The notes: generated by a model not told the origin, from the sequence alone. DNA of 64,000 nt from an uncultured Hyphomicrobiales bacterium (GCA_903931945.1 CAIZEI010000202.1:62001-126000), one strand, 5' to 3'; counted from the first letter of the stretch, positions 18,042-26,500 are shown. Program-made: numbers and translations.

Positions 18042-19083
18042 ATTCGACCCAGATCAGATCGAACACGAGGCCATCCGGGCCCACTACCAGAGGGTAAATC
18101 GCCGTGGCGTCGCGATGGCGAGAGCGATCGCCGAGACCTTCCCAGACCGGCCCCCCGTGAGATTCGTATTCGAGGAAGGTGACAGTTTCAACGCCTTCGC
18201 GGGTCGAGAGGAACGGGGCTATCTGCTGCGAATGGCCAAGCCGGTCCCTTATCTGCTGCTAATCCTGTTCGACAGACTACTCGGAGATCCGCGCCTGCTG
18301 CCTTGGCTGGATTCGCAGGGAGAGGCCTTCACGGAATACGAATTGCCCTTCGTCCTCGATCCCGCCGACTTCTCCCGGCGCGGCCGCTGGTCAATCAGGC
18401 TGACTGGCATACGTTCGTTTGCGTCGAGCATGTTGGCTGACATAGCGATCGCTTTCATTCAGATGCATGAGCTCGGGCACGTGCTGTGCGGTCACGTCGA
18501 TGCCAATCAAGCGTTGACCGGCCGACACGCGATGGCTGAAATCTATGACAAGGGTGGCGGCCGCAGCCGCGCACAGAGCGCGCGCGAACGTATATGGGAG
18601 TCCGATGCCGACGCCGTCGCCGCCGGCCTGCTCGAACAATACCTGCGAGAGCTGGAAGCTGCGACGCAGACCGACGACAAAACTCGGCAGGTGTTCGGGC
18701 GCGGCGAGCATGCCATAGAGCACTTGCTCGCACTCGCGATTATGTCGTTGTTCGCGCTCTTTGCATATATTCGCGGGGCGCGTTACTCGCTGCGGCGTCA
18801 GACGAGCCATCCCCATCCCTATCTGCGCGCGCAATATACCAAGAACATGCTCATGACTGTCGCGCGCCGCGCTTGGCCTCTCGATCTCGACGCCTTCGGC
18901 GAATTTCTCGATTTGCGGATCGACGAAATGCTCACGGCGCTCGAGGCGGTAGGGCTGTCGAAGAACGAGTTGTTCGATGACGCCTATATCGCCCGCAGCG
19001 AGCGCCAACTTGATGTCTTAATGAAGAAACGCACGAAATACCGCTCTTCTGCGTCGACGCGGTCCTGGATTTTCTGGGATTAG
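18034..19083 (+). CDS. M48-like zinc metallopeptidase 2, locus A
   Basis: The start is the ATG at 18034, which overlaps the previous stop by 8 bases. The 349-residue product carries FNAFAG (52-57), HELGH (145-149), ESDAD (189-193) and HPHPYLR (259-265), the same ordered set as its neighbour and closer to the classic NAFA form. Residues about 231-247 (LLALAIMSLFALFAYI) are hydrophobic. It is the last gene of the operon. Two non-identical metallopeptidases in tandem suggest they work as a pair or on different targets. Confidence 0.8.
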   Translation: MIEFDPDQIEHEAIRAHYQRVNRRGVAMARAIAETFPDRPPVRFVFEEGDSFNAFAGREERGYLLRMAKPVPYLLLILFDRLLGDPRLLPWLDSQGEAFTEYELPFVLDPADFSRRGRWSIRLTGIRSFASSMLADIAIAFIQMHELGHVLCGHVDANQALTGRHAMAEIYDKGGGRSRAQSARERIWESDADAVAAGLLEQYLRELEAATQTDDKTRQVFGRGEHAIEHLLALAIMSLFALFAYIRGARYSLRRQTSHPHPYLRAQYTKNMLMTVARRAWPLDLDAFGEFLDLRIDEMLTALEAVGLSKNELFDDAYIARSERQLDVLMKKRTKYRSSASTRSWIFWD

Positions 19084-19329
19084 AGTTCGATCGAAAAGGC
19101 ACTGGCGTTACGTCTCAGGGCGGTTGAAGCGGTATGCGATCAAAATTCCCCTGCTGAAATAGACTCGAGCAAAGAAGGACGTTTTACGAACGGGGCGGTC
19201 GATGACGAGCCGCCACAATGGCCGGGCTTGCTTGGGAAGACTGAAGGCTCGATGCGCGAACGCATGCGATCCGGAAATTCATTTCCGACCGTTGGTTTCG
19301 ACTTCTTTCGCCTGGAAATTATAGTGTCG

Positions 19330-19361
19330 AAAAAAATGAAGGCGGCTGAACTGCCGCCTTC
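19330..19361 (-). terminator. Rho-independent terminator of the 19407 gene
   Basis: GAAGGCGGC and GCCGCCTTC form a perfect 9-bp stem with a 6-base loop (19338-19361). Read on the minus strand the stem is followed by ATTTTTTT, so it terminates transcription of the leftward gene ending at 19407. The rest of 19084-19406 shows no gene. Confidence 0.8.
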
Positions 19362-19406
19362 AAAGAGACTACCGAAGAATGTTTTGGCGCTGTGGGAGGA
19401 TCCGCT

Positions 19407-20192
19407 TCACTTGTCGAGACCAAGCAGCTTGATGATAGTGTTCTCCGCGATTCGGATCAGCCGATCAGTCCCGCCGAAAATCGAGAACCCTACGATTTCT
19501 TTCGCCGGCATCAACGCCCAGTCCGGATATTGTGTGAAGCGCCGAAGCTGCGACGGATCGACACCAAGGGATGCACAATGTTTCAGTGCCTCCGGGGTCA
19601 TCGCCCACAGATCCAGGGCGCCCTTGCGAACTTCGCGATCGAAAACCTCATCGAAACGTTCAGGCGCACAGCCTACAGGCATCCGCACATGTAGTGCGCG
19701 AGCGCGGACAGAAACCGGGCTTCCAAGTGAGGGGCGGCGTGTCGGATAAAGGTGGCTTGGGTACCAGGAATTCCAGCCGGGCTCGCGAATGTAATTTCCA
19801 TCCTTGTGGAAGTAGGCGCCCACCTCATCACGCCGGAGCTCGCACATCCGACGTTCCAGTCCATCTTCAGAACAGGTTGAGGCCTTATAGGTGGGCAGAA
19901 GAAAAGCTCGGGAAAGCGCGGAAAGCCCGGGGCACGCACCGGCGTAAATCATGCGCGCGTCTCCCGGCTTGAACAGGTCGAGATAAGCCGAGGAGGTGAA
20001 GATCGAGGTTTCGTCGAGATTGAGATTCTGTCCTCCAGCCTTCGGCCATTGAGTATTTAGCTTTCGCGACTTTCGCTTCGAATTTGGGGGCGGATAGTCC
20101 ACGCCAAAATTGTTGGAACGTGCGACGTCAGGCCGGTCCTTGAGCCATTCGTTGCACCAGGCTTTGGAGATGCTGATTTTCTTTTCATTCAT
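19407..20192 (-). CDS. Hypothetical protein of 261 residues
   Basis: An intact frame of normal composition, starting MNEKKISISKAW, with a good terminator directly downstream, so it is probably a real transcribed gene. No signal peptide, membrane helix or known motif is visible. The N-terminus (KAWCNEWLKDRPDVARSNNF) is helical and charged. The middle is rich in aromatic residues and tyrosine-proline turns (WNSWYPSHLYPT). I do not recognise the family. It sits between locus A and the relaxase gene, pointing the same way as the relaxase but separated from it by about 380 bases. Confidence 0.6.
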   Translation of the reverse strand: MNEKKISISKAWCNEWLKDRPDVARSNNFGVDYPPPNSKRKSRKLNTQWPKAGGQNLNLDETSIFTSSAYLDLFKPGDARMIYAGACPGLSALSRAFLLPTYKASTCSEDGLERRMCELRRDEVGAYFHKDGNYIREPGWNSWYPSHLYPTRRPSLGSPVSVRARALHVRMPVGCAPERFDEVFDREVRKGALDLWAMTPEALKHCASLGVDPSQLRRFTQYPDWALMPAKEIVGFSIFGGTDRLIRIAENTIIKLLGLDK

Positions 20193-20568
20193 GATGTTGT
20201 CATTCTACCTTTTGGGGTCCCGAAAACCGAAACCTCAATTGGAAGAACTTTCATCGACTGGCGCCAAGCGCCGTCCTTGTTTTGAAAATCCATCCTCGTC
20301 GTGAATCAGGCTCGATCGCCCAAGCAATTCAGCGTTTGGCAAGACGATAGGTGCGATTCCTCGACCAACCGGATTGAATGCCGCGGTCCAAGCGCCAAAG
20401 ATCAAATTCGCAATTCCTCACAGAGTTTGCCAATGCAGCTGCATTATTCATGCAGCAGCCTTCAAAGCGGCGTGCTCATTGGCGCTGGTTATCACGCCGT
20501 ACAGCTTTGGCGCCAAGAAAGCTTGATCCTGGGAGGGAACGTGGAGGCCTGTTACCTATAAAGAGTCG
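20193..20568. other. Non-coding stretch between the 19407 gene and traI
   Basis: About 375 bases without a credible gene. It contains a perfect 12-base palindrome ATGCAGCTGCAT at 20433-20444 and two copies of TGGCGCCAAG. It should include the promoter of the 19407 gene. Confidence 0.45.
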
Positions 20569-23337
20569 TTATCTTCCTTTCCCGCGATTTTTGGCCAAAA
20601 CGCGATTGCGAATGGCTCGCGCTTTGGGGCTGACGCGCACTGCGGGATTAACGACCGGCGCCGGTTGAGGCGACGAGGGCTGTTTCCGATGATCTTCTTC
20701 ATCGTCCAAAACACGGCGCGTTTGTCCTTGGAGAAACTCACCTAGATCCAGCGACGAATACGTCTCGGAATTCCGCTCGTAGGCGTTATTGGAATTTCGT
20801 GCGCGCAAGAGATTCAAAATCGCCAGCGCCGTTTCAGTCTCCATTTTTCTCCAGATCGGTACGGTCGATGCAATTGCGGTCGAAGTAACCGAGGATAGAG
20901 TTGATCGCGCGTGATCAACGATTGTTGTCGCATAATGTCTCCAATCGTGCTGCCTTGCGAGATCGAGCGCGGGGAGGAACGAATGAACAAAAGTTTTTAT
21001 GCGTTCTTTCGAGTGACCTGTCGCCAATAATCGAAGCGCGATCTGAGAATCGACCTCTGACTGACTCCGATATTGAAAGTCGTTTCGCATTATGTCACGG
21101 AAGTGCGCAAGGTACGAAAATCCAATTCCTTTTGAGGCTTGAGCAAATCGCCGCAGGATCGCGAGATCATACAATCGCATATTGTCGAGTTGTTTCCGAA
21201 CGCGACCAATCTCCTTTTCGATGAGTTCTCGGACCAGCGCGCAAGTCCGTGCTGGAAACTCACTAATTACTCGCACTACCCAATCGCTTTTTCTGGACCC
21301 GCCGCTTCCAGGAGTCTTCGTCCCTGGCAGCATATGTTCTGTTGCCCGATTAAGGGAAGGGTCCGCGCCGTATCTTCTGCGAAGTTCAGCGACAGTATTA
21401 CTGGCAGCCTGCCTAGCGGCGGCGGAACCATCCGACGGCGCGCCAAGCAGCACCTGGAGTTTGCCAGCATCGATTTCCAAAACGAGTTCTGGGCTAAATC
21501 CATCGGTCAACATTTGCTCGTAGGCGGCCCTCGAAATACCGTCAATGACAATATGGTGCTTGTTTCGAGTGATCGGCTGAATTGATATCCATGCCTGTTC
21601 AATCTGCATTGTTTCAATGAGATCGCCGTGAACGGCCACTTCGTCGATATTGCCGGCTGGAACCATGAAAATCTTTTTGGGGCCATTCCCCGGTTCTGCC
21701 TTATGGAATTTTAGCTGATATGCATCTGCTTGAACTACGCGGTGGTATCGACCTAGCGCTGAATTCGGATCGTGTGGCGGCGGAGGTGGACGCCGAATCG
21801 GCGCCAATACAGGGCGCTCGACTCCAATCTCATCGGCGAGTTTCGCGATGTCGATGTTCGTGCTGATCGCCCCGCCAACCGCTTTGGCCAATGCCGGCGC
21901 AAAGGAAATTGCTCGTGTCGATTCGGCCGCACGTTTATTGATGATGTCGATTTTCGCCCTTTTTTCCTGGATCGCTTCGAAGAGTGAGACAGTTACTCCA
22001 GGCGCTGGTTCGTCGGGTCTGGAAACGAGCGGTGTGTTTGACGGTTCGAACGCGCCGAAGCGCTTGGTCAGTGTCTTGATCGCCGCCTTACGATAGGAGG
22101 ATGCCTTTACGGCCTCTTCGCCAATCAACATGACGGCGCCAGAGCCCTTTAATTTGTATGAGATGCCTTCCGCCGCCAGGCGCGCATGCAGATCCGCCCA
22201 CGACTTGGCTGTATCGATAATTGGGCCAGCGACCTCGATTGCGATTCGCTCCGCGCTCATCTGACCTTGCCGTGTCTCCACATTGGCCGCCTTGGTAGAA
22301 AGCGTGTCACGTCGTTCGACGTCTTCGACAATGACTGCTCCTTTGGGCAAGGCCATATATGCCGACCGTAGCCGTGCCTCCGCGATAAGCCGCGCTCTTC
22401 GGGCATCTATTGTATCGGCTGCTGCCGCAACAAGAACTCGTCGAGTTTGCTGTTCATGGGCTTCGTCATATCGATGATCACCGCGAGGTGTTAGAGTTCT
22501 CCAGAGCCCTCCGTCAGCAACTTTAGAGGCCGCCCCTTTGGGCAGGTTCATATACGCGGACCGAAGCCGTGCCTCCGCGATAAACCGCGCTCTTCGCGCG
22601 GCTATCGAGCCGGCGGCAGCCGCGACAAGATCTCGTCGAGTTTGCGGTTCATAATCTCCATCCCGTCGATGATCGCTGCTAGGGGGTCGATTTCTCCGGA
22701 GCCCTCCGTGAGTAACTTTAGAATCTGTTCGGTGCCCTTGTGGGCCGCCGTGGCTTCCGTTGCCGCTGTAGCGATCATATCCGGTTGTTGTTTGACGGTT
22801 GGTTGCGACTTGTCTGACATATTGGTCTCCCATGACTTGAAAGCGTGCGCCGGACTCCCGCCGCCAGCCTTGCGCGTGTTCAATTCTTGCAACCGCGCGT
22901 CCGATTGCGTTGTGCCAGAAGGCGACTTTTGTCGGCGTTGTCGCATCCGGAGCAACGCGATTAATGATGACATGAAGATGAAGATTGCGGGCGTCGTGCA
23001 GCGTCCATATGGCTTGATGTCCGCGCAGGCCGGCTTCGTCGAGCAGATAGGCGACGGCTTGCCGGACTTCCCGTTGATCGGGCTGCTCGCCCGGCTGCCA
23101 CGACAGAATAAGGTGTTCGATGGGCGAGCGAGCTTTGACTGCGCCCGCCGCGGTGGCGGCCATTTCCTCGATCTGCGCTTCGCGTTTAGTTGACACAAAT
23201 CCGCATGCGCCGACAAAAAGGATATCACCGCGGTCGTCGTCAACTCCAGCTCGGTCGATGTAGGCCGCCAGCGATCGAACTTGGTCGGGGATTGACGCGG
23301 CGGTCACACGCCCTTCGGCCCGCTTGCCGATCGTCAT
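20569..23337 (-). CDS. traI: MOBP-type relaxase (RP4 TraI-like)
   Basis: A 922-residue relaxase with AAAGG just before the ATG. The N-terminal domain has the expected order: a tyrosine in SLAAYIDR (Tyr26, probable nucleophile), HLILSWQPGEQP (about 75-86), and the metal-binding motif HDARNLHLHVIIN (114-126). It should nick one strand of oriT and stay covalently bound at the 5' end during transfer. Residues 206-334 are a tandem duplication of about 64 residues. Around 510-640 a segment (GRYHRVVQADAYQLKF) resembles domains attached to other TraI/MobA proteins. Another gene is nested at 22602-22820 in a different frame. traJ ends 3 bases upstream. Confidence 0.92.
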   Translation of the reverse strand: MTIGKRAEGRVTAASIPDQVRSLAAYIDRAGVDDDRGDILFVGACGFVSTKREAQIEEMAATAAGAVKARSPIEHLILSWQPGEQPDQREVRQAVAYLLDEAGLRGHQAIWTLHDARNLHLHVIINRVAPDATTPTKVAFWHNAIGRAVARIEHAQGWRRESGARFQVMGDQYVRQVATNRQTTTGYDRYSGNGSHGGPQGHRTDSKVTHGGLRRNRPPSSDHRRDGDYEPQTRRDLVAAAAGSIAARRARFIAEARLRSAYMNLPKGAASKVADGGLWRTLTPRGDHRYDEAHEQQTRRVLVAAAADTIDARRARLIAEARLRSAYMALPKGAVIVEDVERRDTLSTKAANVETRQGQMSAERIAIEVAGPIIDTAKSWADLHARLAAEGISYKLKGSGAVMLIGEEAVKASSYRKAAIKTLTKRFGAFEPSNTPLVSRPDEPAPGVTVSLFEAIQEKRAKIDIINKRAAESTRAISFAPALAKAVGGAISTNIDIAKLADEIGVERPVLAPIRRPPPPPHDPNSALGRYHRVVQADAYQLKFHKAEPGNGPKKIFMVPAGNIDEVAVHGDLIETMQIEQAWISIQPITRNKHHIVIDGISRAAYEQMLTDGFSPELVLEIDAGKLQVLLGAPSDGSAAARQAASNTVAELRRRYGADPSLNRATEHMLPGTKTPGSGGSRKSDWVVRVISEFPARTCALVRELIEKEIGRVRKQLDNMRLYDLAILRRFAQASKGIGFSYLAHFRDIMRNDFQYRSQSEVDSQIALRLLATGHSKERIKTFVHSFLPALDLARQHDWRHYATTIVDHARSTLSSVTSTAIASTVPIWRKMETETALAILNLLRARNSNNAYERNSETYSSLDLGEFLQGQTRRVLDDEEDHRKQPSSPQPAPVVNPAVRVSPKARAIRNRVLAKNRGKGR
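22336..22722 (-). repeat. Tandem duplication of about 64 codons inside traI
   Basis: Residues 206-269 and 270-334 of the relaxase align end to end. Both copies have SKV..GGL near the start, QTRR.LVAAAA in the middle and AEARLRSAYM.LPKGA at the end. The copies are clearly diverged, so the duplication is not recent. The join is near 22530. Confidence 0.85.
22602..22820 (-). CDS. Small gene nested in traI (candidate traH analogue)
   Basis: A 72-residue frame begins MSDKSQPTVKQQPD at 22820, preceded by GGGAG at ideal spacing, and lies wholly within traI in another frame. The predicted protein has an unbroken amphipathic helix pattern (TEQILKLLTEG, IIDGMEIMNRKLDEILSRL) and normal composition, unlike typical shadow frames. 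In RP4, traH is likewise nested in traI and its acidic product stabilises the relaxosome. No sequence similarity to RP4 TraH can be claimed from here. The positional parallel and ribosome-binding site are the evidence. Confidence 0.5.
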   Translation of the reverse strand: MSDKSQPTVKQQPDMIATAATEATAAHKGTEQILKLLTEGSGEIDPLAAIIDGMEIMNRKLDEILSRLPPAR

Positions 23338-23340
23338 AGT

Positions 23341-23646
23341 CTACCTTTCGGAGAGGTGCGAGATTGCTCGGCGGATGTCCGCGAGCGCCGTACGACCCGC
23401 CTCGGCGAGTCCTCTGGTGCGGATAGCAAGCATTGCGATTCCGCCCGTTCGCCGAAGCTCCCTGATGATTGCCGCATCGCCTTTGGCGATGATGTGGCCG
23501 CCAAGGAGACGCCTTCGGGCGTATTCCGCGAGGGTCATGTCGCCGGCCGCCGCGAGTTCCGCCAGGCGCGAATGTTCTGCGGGTTCCAGCCGGACCAGCA
23601 GCTGCTGGGATTTTGCACGGCGCTCCGTGCCCTGGCGTTTAGACAA
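23341..23646 (-). CDS. traJ: Relaxosome accessory protein (TraJ/MobC-like)
   Basis: A 101-residue protein starting at a TTG (23646). The N-terminal half has the ribbon-helix-helix pattern of MobC/TraJ proteins: strand LLVRLEPAEHSRLAELA followed by MTLAEYARRRLLG. The second half (IIRELRRTGGIAMLAIRTRGLAEAG) is the usual helical extension. Such proteins bind the inverted repeat beside nic and recruit the relaxase. It ends 3 bases before traI, and its start faces the oriT region, as in RP4. Confidence 0.85.
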   Translation of the reverse strand: MSKRQGTERRAKSQQLLVRLEPAEHSRLAELAAAGDMTLAEYARRRLLGGHIIAKGDAAIIRELRRTGGIAMLAIRTRGLAEAGRTALADIRRAISHLSER

Positions 23647-23720
23647 GGCCGGTCCTACGGGGCTTGGGGGGACCCCAACAGGATATTGGGAGGTGAGAAG
23701 CGCAGCGCCGAACGCCCATC

Positions 23721-23761
23721 CCTTTTGATACCGCGTGCGCGGATATCAAAGGGCATCCTGC
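23721..23761 (+). other. oriT: oriT: inverted repeat and RP4-type nic site
   Basis: Two 15-base arms, CCTTTTGATACCGCG (23721-23735) and CGCGGATATCAAAGG (23738-23752), form an imperfect hairpin. Eight bases later comes CATCCTG|C, with the predicted nick between 23760 and 23761 on the plus strand. This matches the YATCCTG|Y nic consensus of the RP4 (IncP) group, where the inverted repeat bound by TraJ is also about 8 bp from nic. The flanking genes traJ/traI and traK/traL/traM have the RP4 order and directions. The rest of the 23647-24108 interval holds the traK-leader duplication at 23857. Confidence 0.85.
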
Positions 23762-23856
23762 CCTCTCCGTATTAACCGATCCTTAATGGCGATTGAGCCG
23801 GCGATAGATAAATGAATGACAAGCTCTCGTATGCGCTGAGACTGCCGAGTGGCGGT

Positions 23857-23992
23857 GGCGAAACAGCGTTAAACGAAACTTTGATTCAAAATGGCGGATG
23901 GAAAATCAACGCAAGAACGTCTGGGACCTGAATGGGTGAAGATCGCCATACAATGTTTGGCGAACTCGGCACAACCGTCCCGTCTGGATTAA
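23857..23992 (+). pseudogene. Decayed duplicate of the start of the traK-like gene
   Basis: A 33-codon frame at 23891-23992 (MADGKSTQERLGPEWV...) resembles the beginning of the protein at 24109 (MGKGNQKRERLSNEWV...), with G-K, Q, ERL, EWV and later A.Q.L in register. The 34 bases before each ATG are also similar, starting GGCGAAAC.GCGTT. The copies are about 218 bp apart. The first ends at an early stop codon, so it is a remnant or a very short peptide gene. Confidence 0.6.
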
Positions 23993-24108
23993 CCAAGTAT
24001 CAATGAAAACTTCGCCGCCGATAGAACAAAACGGGCACAAGCCTCTATATGTGATGGGACGAAAGAGCGCCAACGGCGAAACCGCGTTGCATGAAAGGTT
24101 GGGTCCCG

Positions 24109-24687
24109 ATGGGCAAAGGAAATCAAAAGCGAGAACGCCTGTCGAATGAGTGGGTGGTACAAGCCAAACAACGCTTGGATAAGCTCGGGACAACGGATCC
24201 GCCGAAATTGCAAAAGAGAGATTACTCTAAGACAGAGGTTGTTGAAATACTGGCGGATGAAATTCTTAGCCTAATGCAACGCGGATTCTTGCTTCCCCAC
24301 ATCGCGGAAACAATCTCGGACAAAACAAATACACTGACCTCCGACCTTTTGAAAACTTATCTCGCGCGCCGCGCAAAGCGCGCACAAGCCAAGGACAATG
24401 AGCATGCAAGTGTACCGCGTTCACGCGTAGCTTCCAACGGGCCCAAGGCAACCGCCCCCGTCAACCAGAGCGCGACTCACCCTAAAAAGGGGGGCGATGG
24501 GCCCATTGATCTGGCTCGCGCGAAGGGTGCGCCGGCCAAGCAGTTGAGTTTGGCGAAGGCGACTTCGAAGAGCGCGGTTGGCTCCCCAGCCTCGCGAACC
24601 AAAGCAAAGCCTTCTGAGCATGACAGAACCACGACGACGAAGCCCAAGGGGACGTTCTTCGACATGGATTTATCAAAGGAAATCTAA
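24109..24687 (+). CDS. Probable oriT-binding/mobilisation protein in the TraK position
   Basis: A 192-residue basic protein; I prefer the ATG at 24109 over 24091 because the upstream duplicate at 23891 aligns with it. The N-terminal 90 residues are helical (EWVVQAKQRLDKL, TEVVEILADEILSLMQRGF, PHIAETIS). The last 100 are a low-complexity tail rich in Lys, Ala, Thr and Pro, probably disordered and DNA-binding. It is the first gene rightward of oriT, where RP4 has traK, whose product wraps oriT DNA. The assignment rests on position and general character. Confidence 0.6.
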   Translation: MGKGNQKRERLSNEWVVQAKQRLDKLGTTDPPKLQKRDYSKTEVVEILADEILSLMQRGFLLPHIAETISDKTNTLTSDLLKTYLARRAKRAQAKDNEHASVPRSRVASNGPKATAPVNQSATHPKKGGDGPIDLARAKGAPAKQLSLAKATSKSAVGSPASRTKAKPSEHDRTTTTKPKGTFFDMDLSKEI

Positions 24688-24698
24688 GGAGAAATGTA

Positions 24699-25493
24699 AT
24701 GGTCAAAAGAACAAATAATGAACAATCGCCGCCGCTTAAGAAATCGCTCCGGCAGTCTGCCTCCGAAATCGCCATACGGGTGGCGCTAATCGGCGGCGTA
24801 AAGGGCGGAACAGGTAAATCCACCTGTTGTCATGCGCTGATTGACAAGCTGCTTGGAATGGGGCGCCACGTCATTTTGATCGAAACGGATACGGGCAACC
24901 CCGACGTGGGGGCATGTTACGTCCAACTAAACAAGGACGGCACGCAAACTCCCATCCCAGGAATAGAAGTTTTGCCGATGGAGATGGGGACCCGGGAAGG
25001 CTTCACTGCTGTCATCCGCGCGATCGAGAAACGCAAGTATGAAGAAGCGTACGTCGTGATCAACTCGCGGGCAGGAAACATCAACGAATTTCAGCAGTAT
25101 GGCGCCTTCGTCGTAGCGCTGGTGGAACAGTTGGGGGCCGACGCCATCAGAACAATGTGGGTGATCAACCCTTTTCGCGATTCGTTGCTCTCCTTGAAAA
25201 AGTTTGTCGAATCTGTGCCGACGATGCCCGTCGATGTCATCATGCCGAAATGCTGGGGCGAAGAACGCCATTATAAATTGTTCAATGAAAGCGAAATAAA
25301 GCCGAAGCTGGAAAAGATCGGCGGCAAGTGTCTCATGTTTCCGGTTGTGCAACCCGACCAAATGATCGGTCTGTTTGTTGATCGCCAGAACATCGAAGCT
25401 CAATCGAAAAGCGCCGACTTTATCGGTCAAGTTGAGATTCAGACGCTTCGAAGCGAGGTTGACGCCTTTTTCACGGCCCTGACGGAGGGCTAG
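24699..25493 (+). CDS. traL: P-loop ATPase of the ParA/MinD superfamily (TraL-like)
   Basis: A 264-residue protein with a deviant Walker A motif GGVKGGTGKST and the following ILIETDTGNPDVG segment of ParA-like ATPases. GGAGAAATGTA precedes the ATG. The arrangement after a traK-like gene and before a membrane protein matches traK-traL-traM of RP4. The role of TraL in transfer is not well defined; partition or positioning of the relaxosome is a guess. It overlaps the next gene's start region by two or three bases. Confidence 0.8.
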   Translation: MVKRTNNEQSPPLKKSLRQSASEIAIRVALIGGVKGGTGKSTCCHALIDKLLGMGRHVILIETDTGNPDVGACYVQLNKDGTQTPIPGIEVLPMEMGTREGFTAVIRAIEKRKYEEAYVVINSRAGNINEFQQYGAFVVALVEQLGADAIRTMWVINPFRDSLLSLKKFVESVPTMPVDVIMPKCWGEERHYKLFNESEIKPKLEKIGGKCLMFPVVQPDQMIGLFVDRQNIEAQSKSADFIGQVEIQTLRSEVDAFFTALTEG

Positions 25494-25495
25494 TG

Positions 25496-26362
25496 ATGTC
25501 CGATGCTTCGCCGTCGCCCGATGCGCTTCTGCGCGATATGCTGTCGGTAGTTGGCAGCAAGCCAACCGATGCCGACCTCCAGGAAATGTATGCCATCAGC
25601 AAGGTCACAGGCGTTCGCGACGACGATCTAATGTGGAAATTCTACATTCCACTTCAGCTCAATCGTCACCTCGATCGCCAATTGCGCGGCCAAATTCGCG
25701 CCGATTTCGAAGCCGAAAAAGCCGCGGCCGAAATCAAGATCGGCGAATATACCGCAAGCGGGCAGTCAACCCTCGCAAAGGCGATCGCATCGGGTGTTGA
25801 TCTAGCGGCGTTCAACCGGAATTTTCGTCGCTTCGCAACGATGATGATCACTGCTGTTGTCTCCGCAACCGTTCTGATCGTCGCGGCGGCATCGGCGGGC
25901 GCTGTATATTTCATCAACGCAACCGCGAAGTCGGCAGAGGCCCGAATCCTAGCGCAGCAAATGGCGTCTGTTGAAGCGCAAAACACAACGGCAAACCGCG
26001 TCGCTGACACGATAGGCCTCGCGCTCATCGGGTCGATGAAAAGCAAATTTTCGACGGAGCTTGACGAGATTGTCAACATCCGCGTCCAATCGGCGCTGGA
26101 GTGGGTCGGCAAACAAAAGCCCGACGTCAACTTATTGCTTGCGGCCGAGAGCCGAACCCCCGGCATACTGAAATTCGCGCAATCGCCACGCGCGGGCGAC
26201 ATCAAACGCGCCGAGGAGCGCACTCCTGGGCTCGTCGATTTCATGGTCCGCTATGGGCCCGACGCGATGTCGGTTTTCGCGGCAAACGGTAATGCGCTCT
26301 GTGGCAATCGAACTATAGGTGCCGATGGGAAGGCTACTTGCCTTATATGGGCTCCCAAGTAG
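25496..26362 (+). CDS. Single-pass membrane protein in the TraM position
   Basis: Starting at the ATG at 25496, the 288-residue protein has a soluble N-terminal part of about 110 residues. One strong membrane helix follows at about 115-142 (MMITAVVSATVLIVAAASAGAVYFIN), then a C-terminal domain that begins with a probable coiled coil and ends in GADGKATCLIWAPK. In RP4, traM follows traL. The size and topology here only loosely fit, so the name is not used. It ends the oriT-linked rightward operon. Confidence 0.6.
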   Translation: MSDASPSPDALLRDMLSVVGSKPTDADLQEMYAISKVTGVRDDDLMWKFYIPLQLNRHLDRQLRGQIRADFEAEKAAAEIKIGEYTASGQSTLAKAIASGVDLAAFNRNFRRFATMMITAVVSATVLIVAAASAGAVYFINATAKSAEARILAQQMASVEAQNTTANRVADTIGLALIGSMKSKFSTELDEIVNIRVQSALEWVGKQKPDVNLLLAAESRTPGILKFAQSPRAGDIKRAEERTPGLVDFMVRYGPDAMSVFAANGNALCGNRTIGADGKATCLIWAPK

Positions 26363-26423
26363 CTTCTGAGCCGGCCCTTCCCAATTCGTTTGACGGACCT
26401 TTCGTGTCGGACTGATGGACCTG

Positions 26424-26436
26424 CCGTTGACAACGG
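26424..26436 (+). promoter_or_regulatory. Palindrome with a -35-like hexamer upstream of drmD
   Basis: CCGTTGACAACGG is a 13-base palindrome that contains TTGACA. The matching -10 position is poor, so this may be an operator or a weak activated promoter for the DISARM operon. It lies about 65 bases before the drmD start. Confidence 0.35.
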
Positions 26437-26500
26437 GGAAGATGCTTGGTCAATCGTAGTACCCCCGTGTTTAGCGGTGGTGTTGCGGCAGGCGCGAAAT

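Noticed and set aside
20569..26362. A full conjugation system
   Set aside because: Relaxosome genes are present, but no coupling protein, VirB4-type ATPase or pilus genes are encoded on the island, so it is at most mobilisable.
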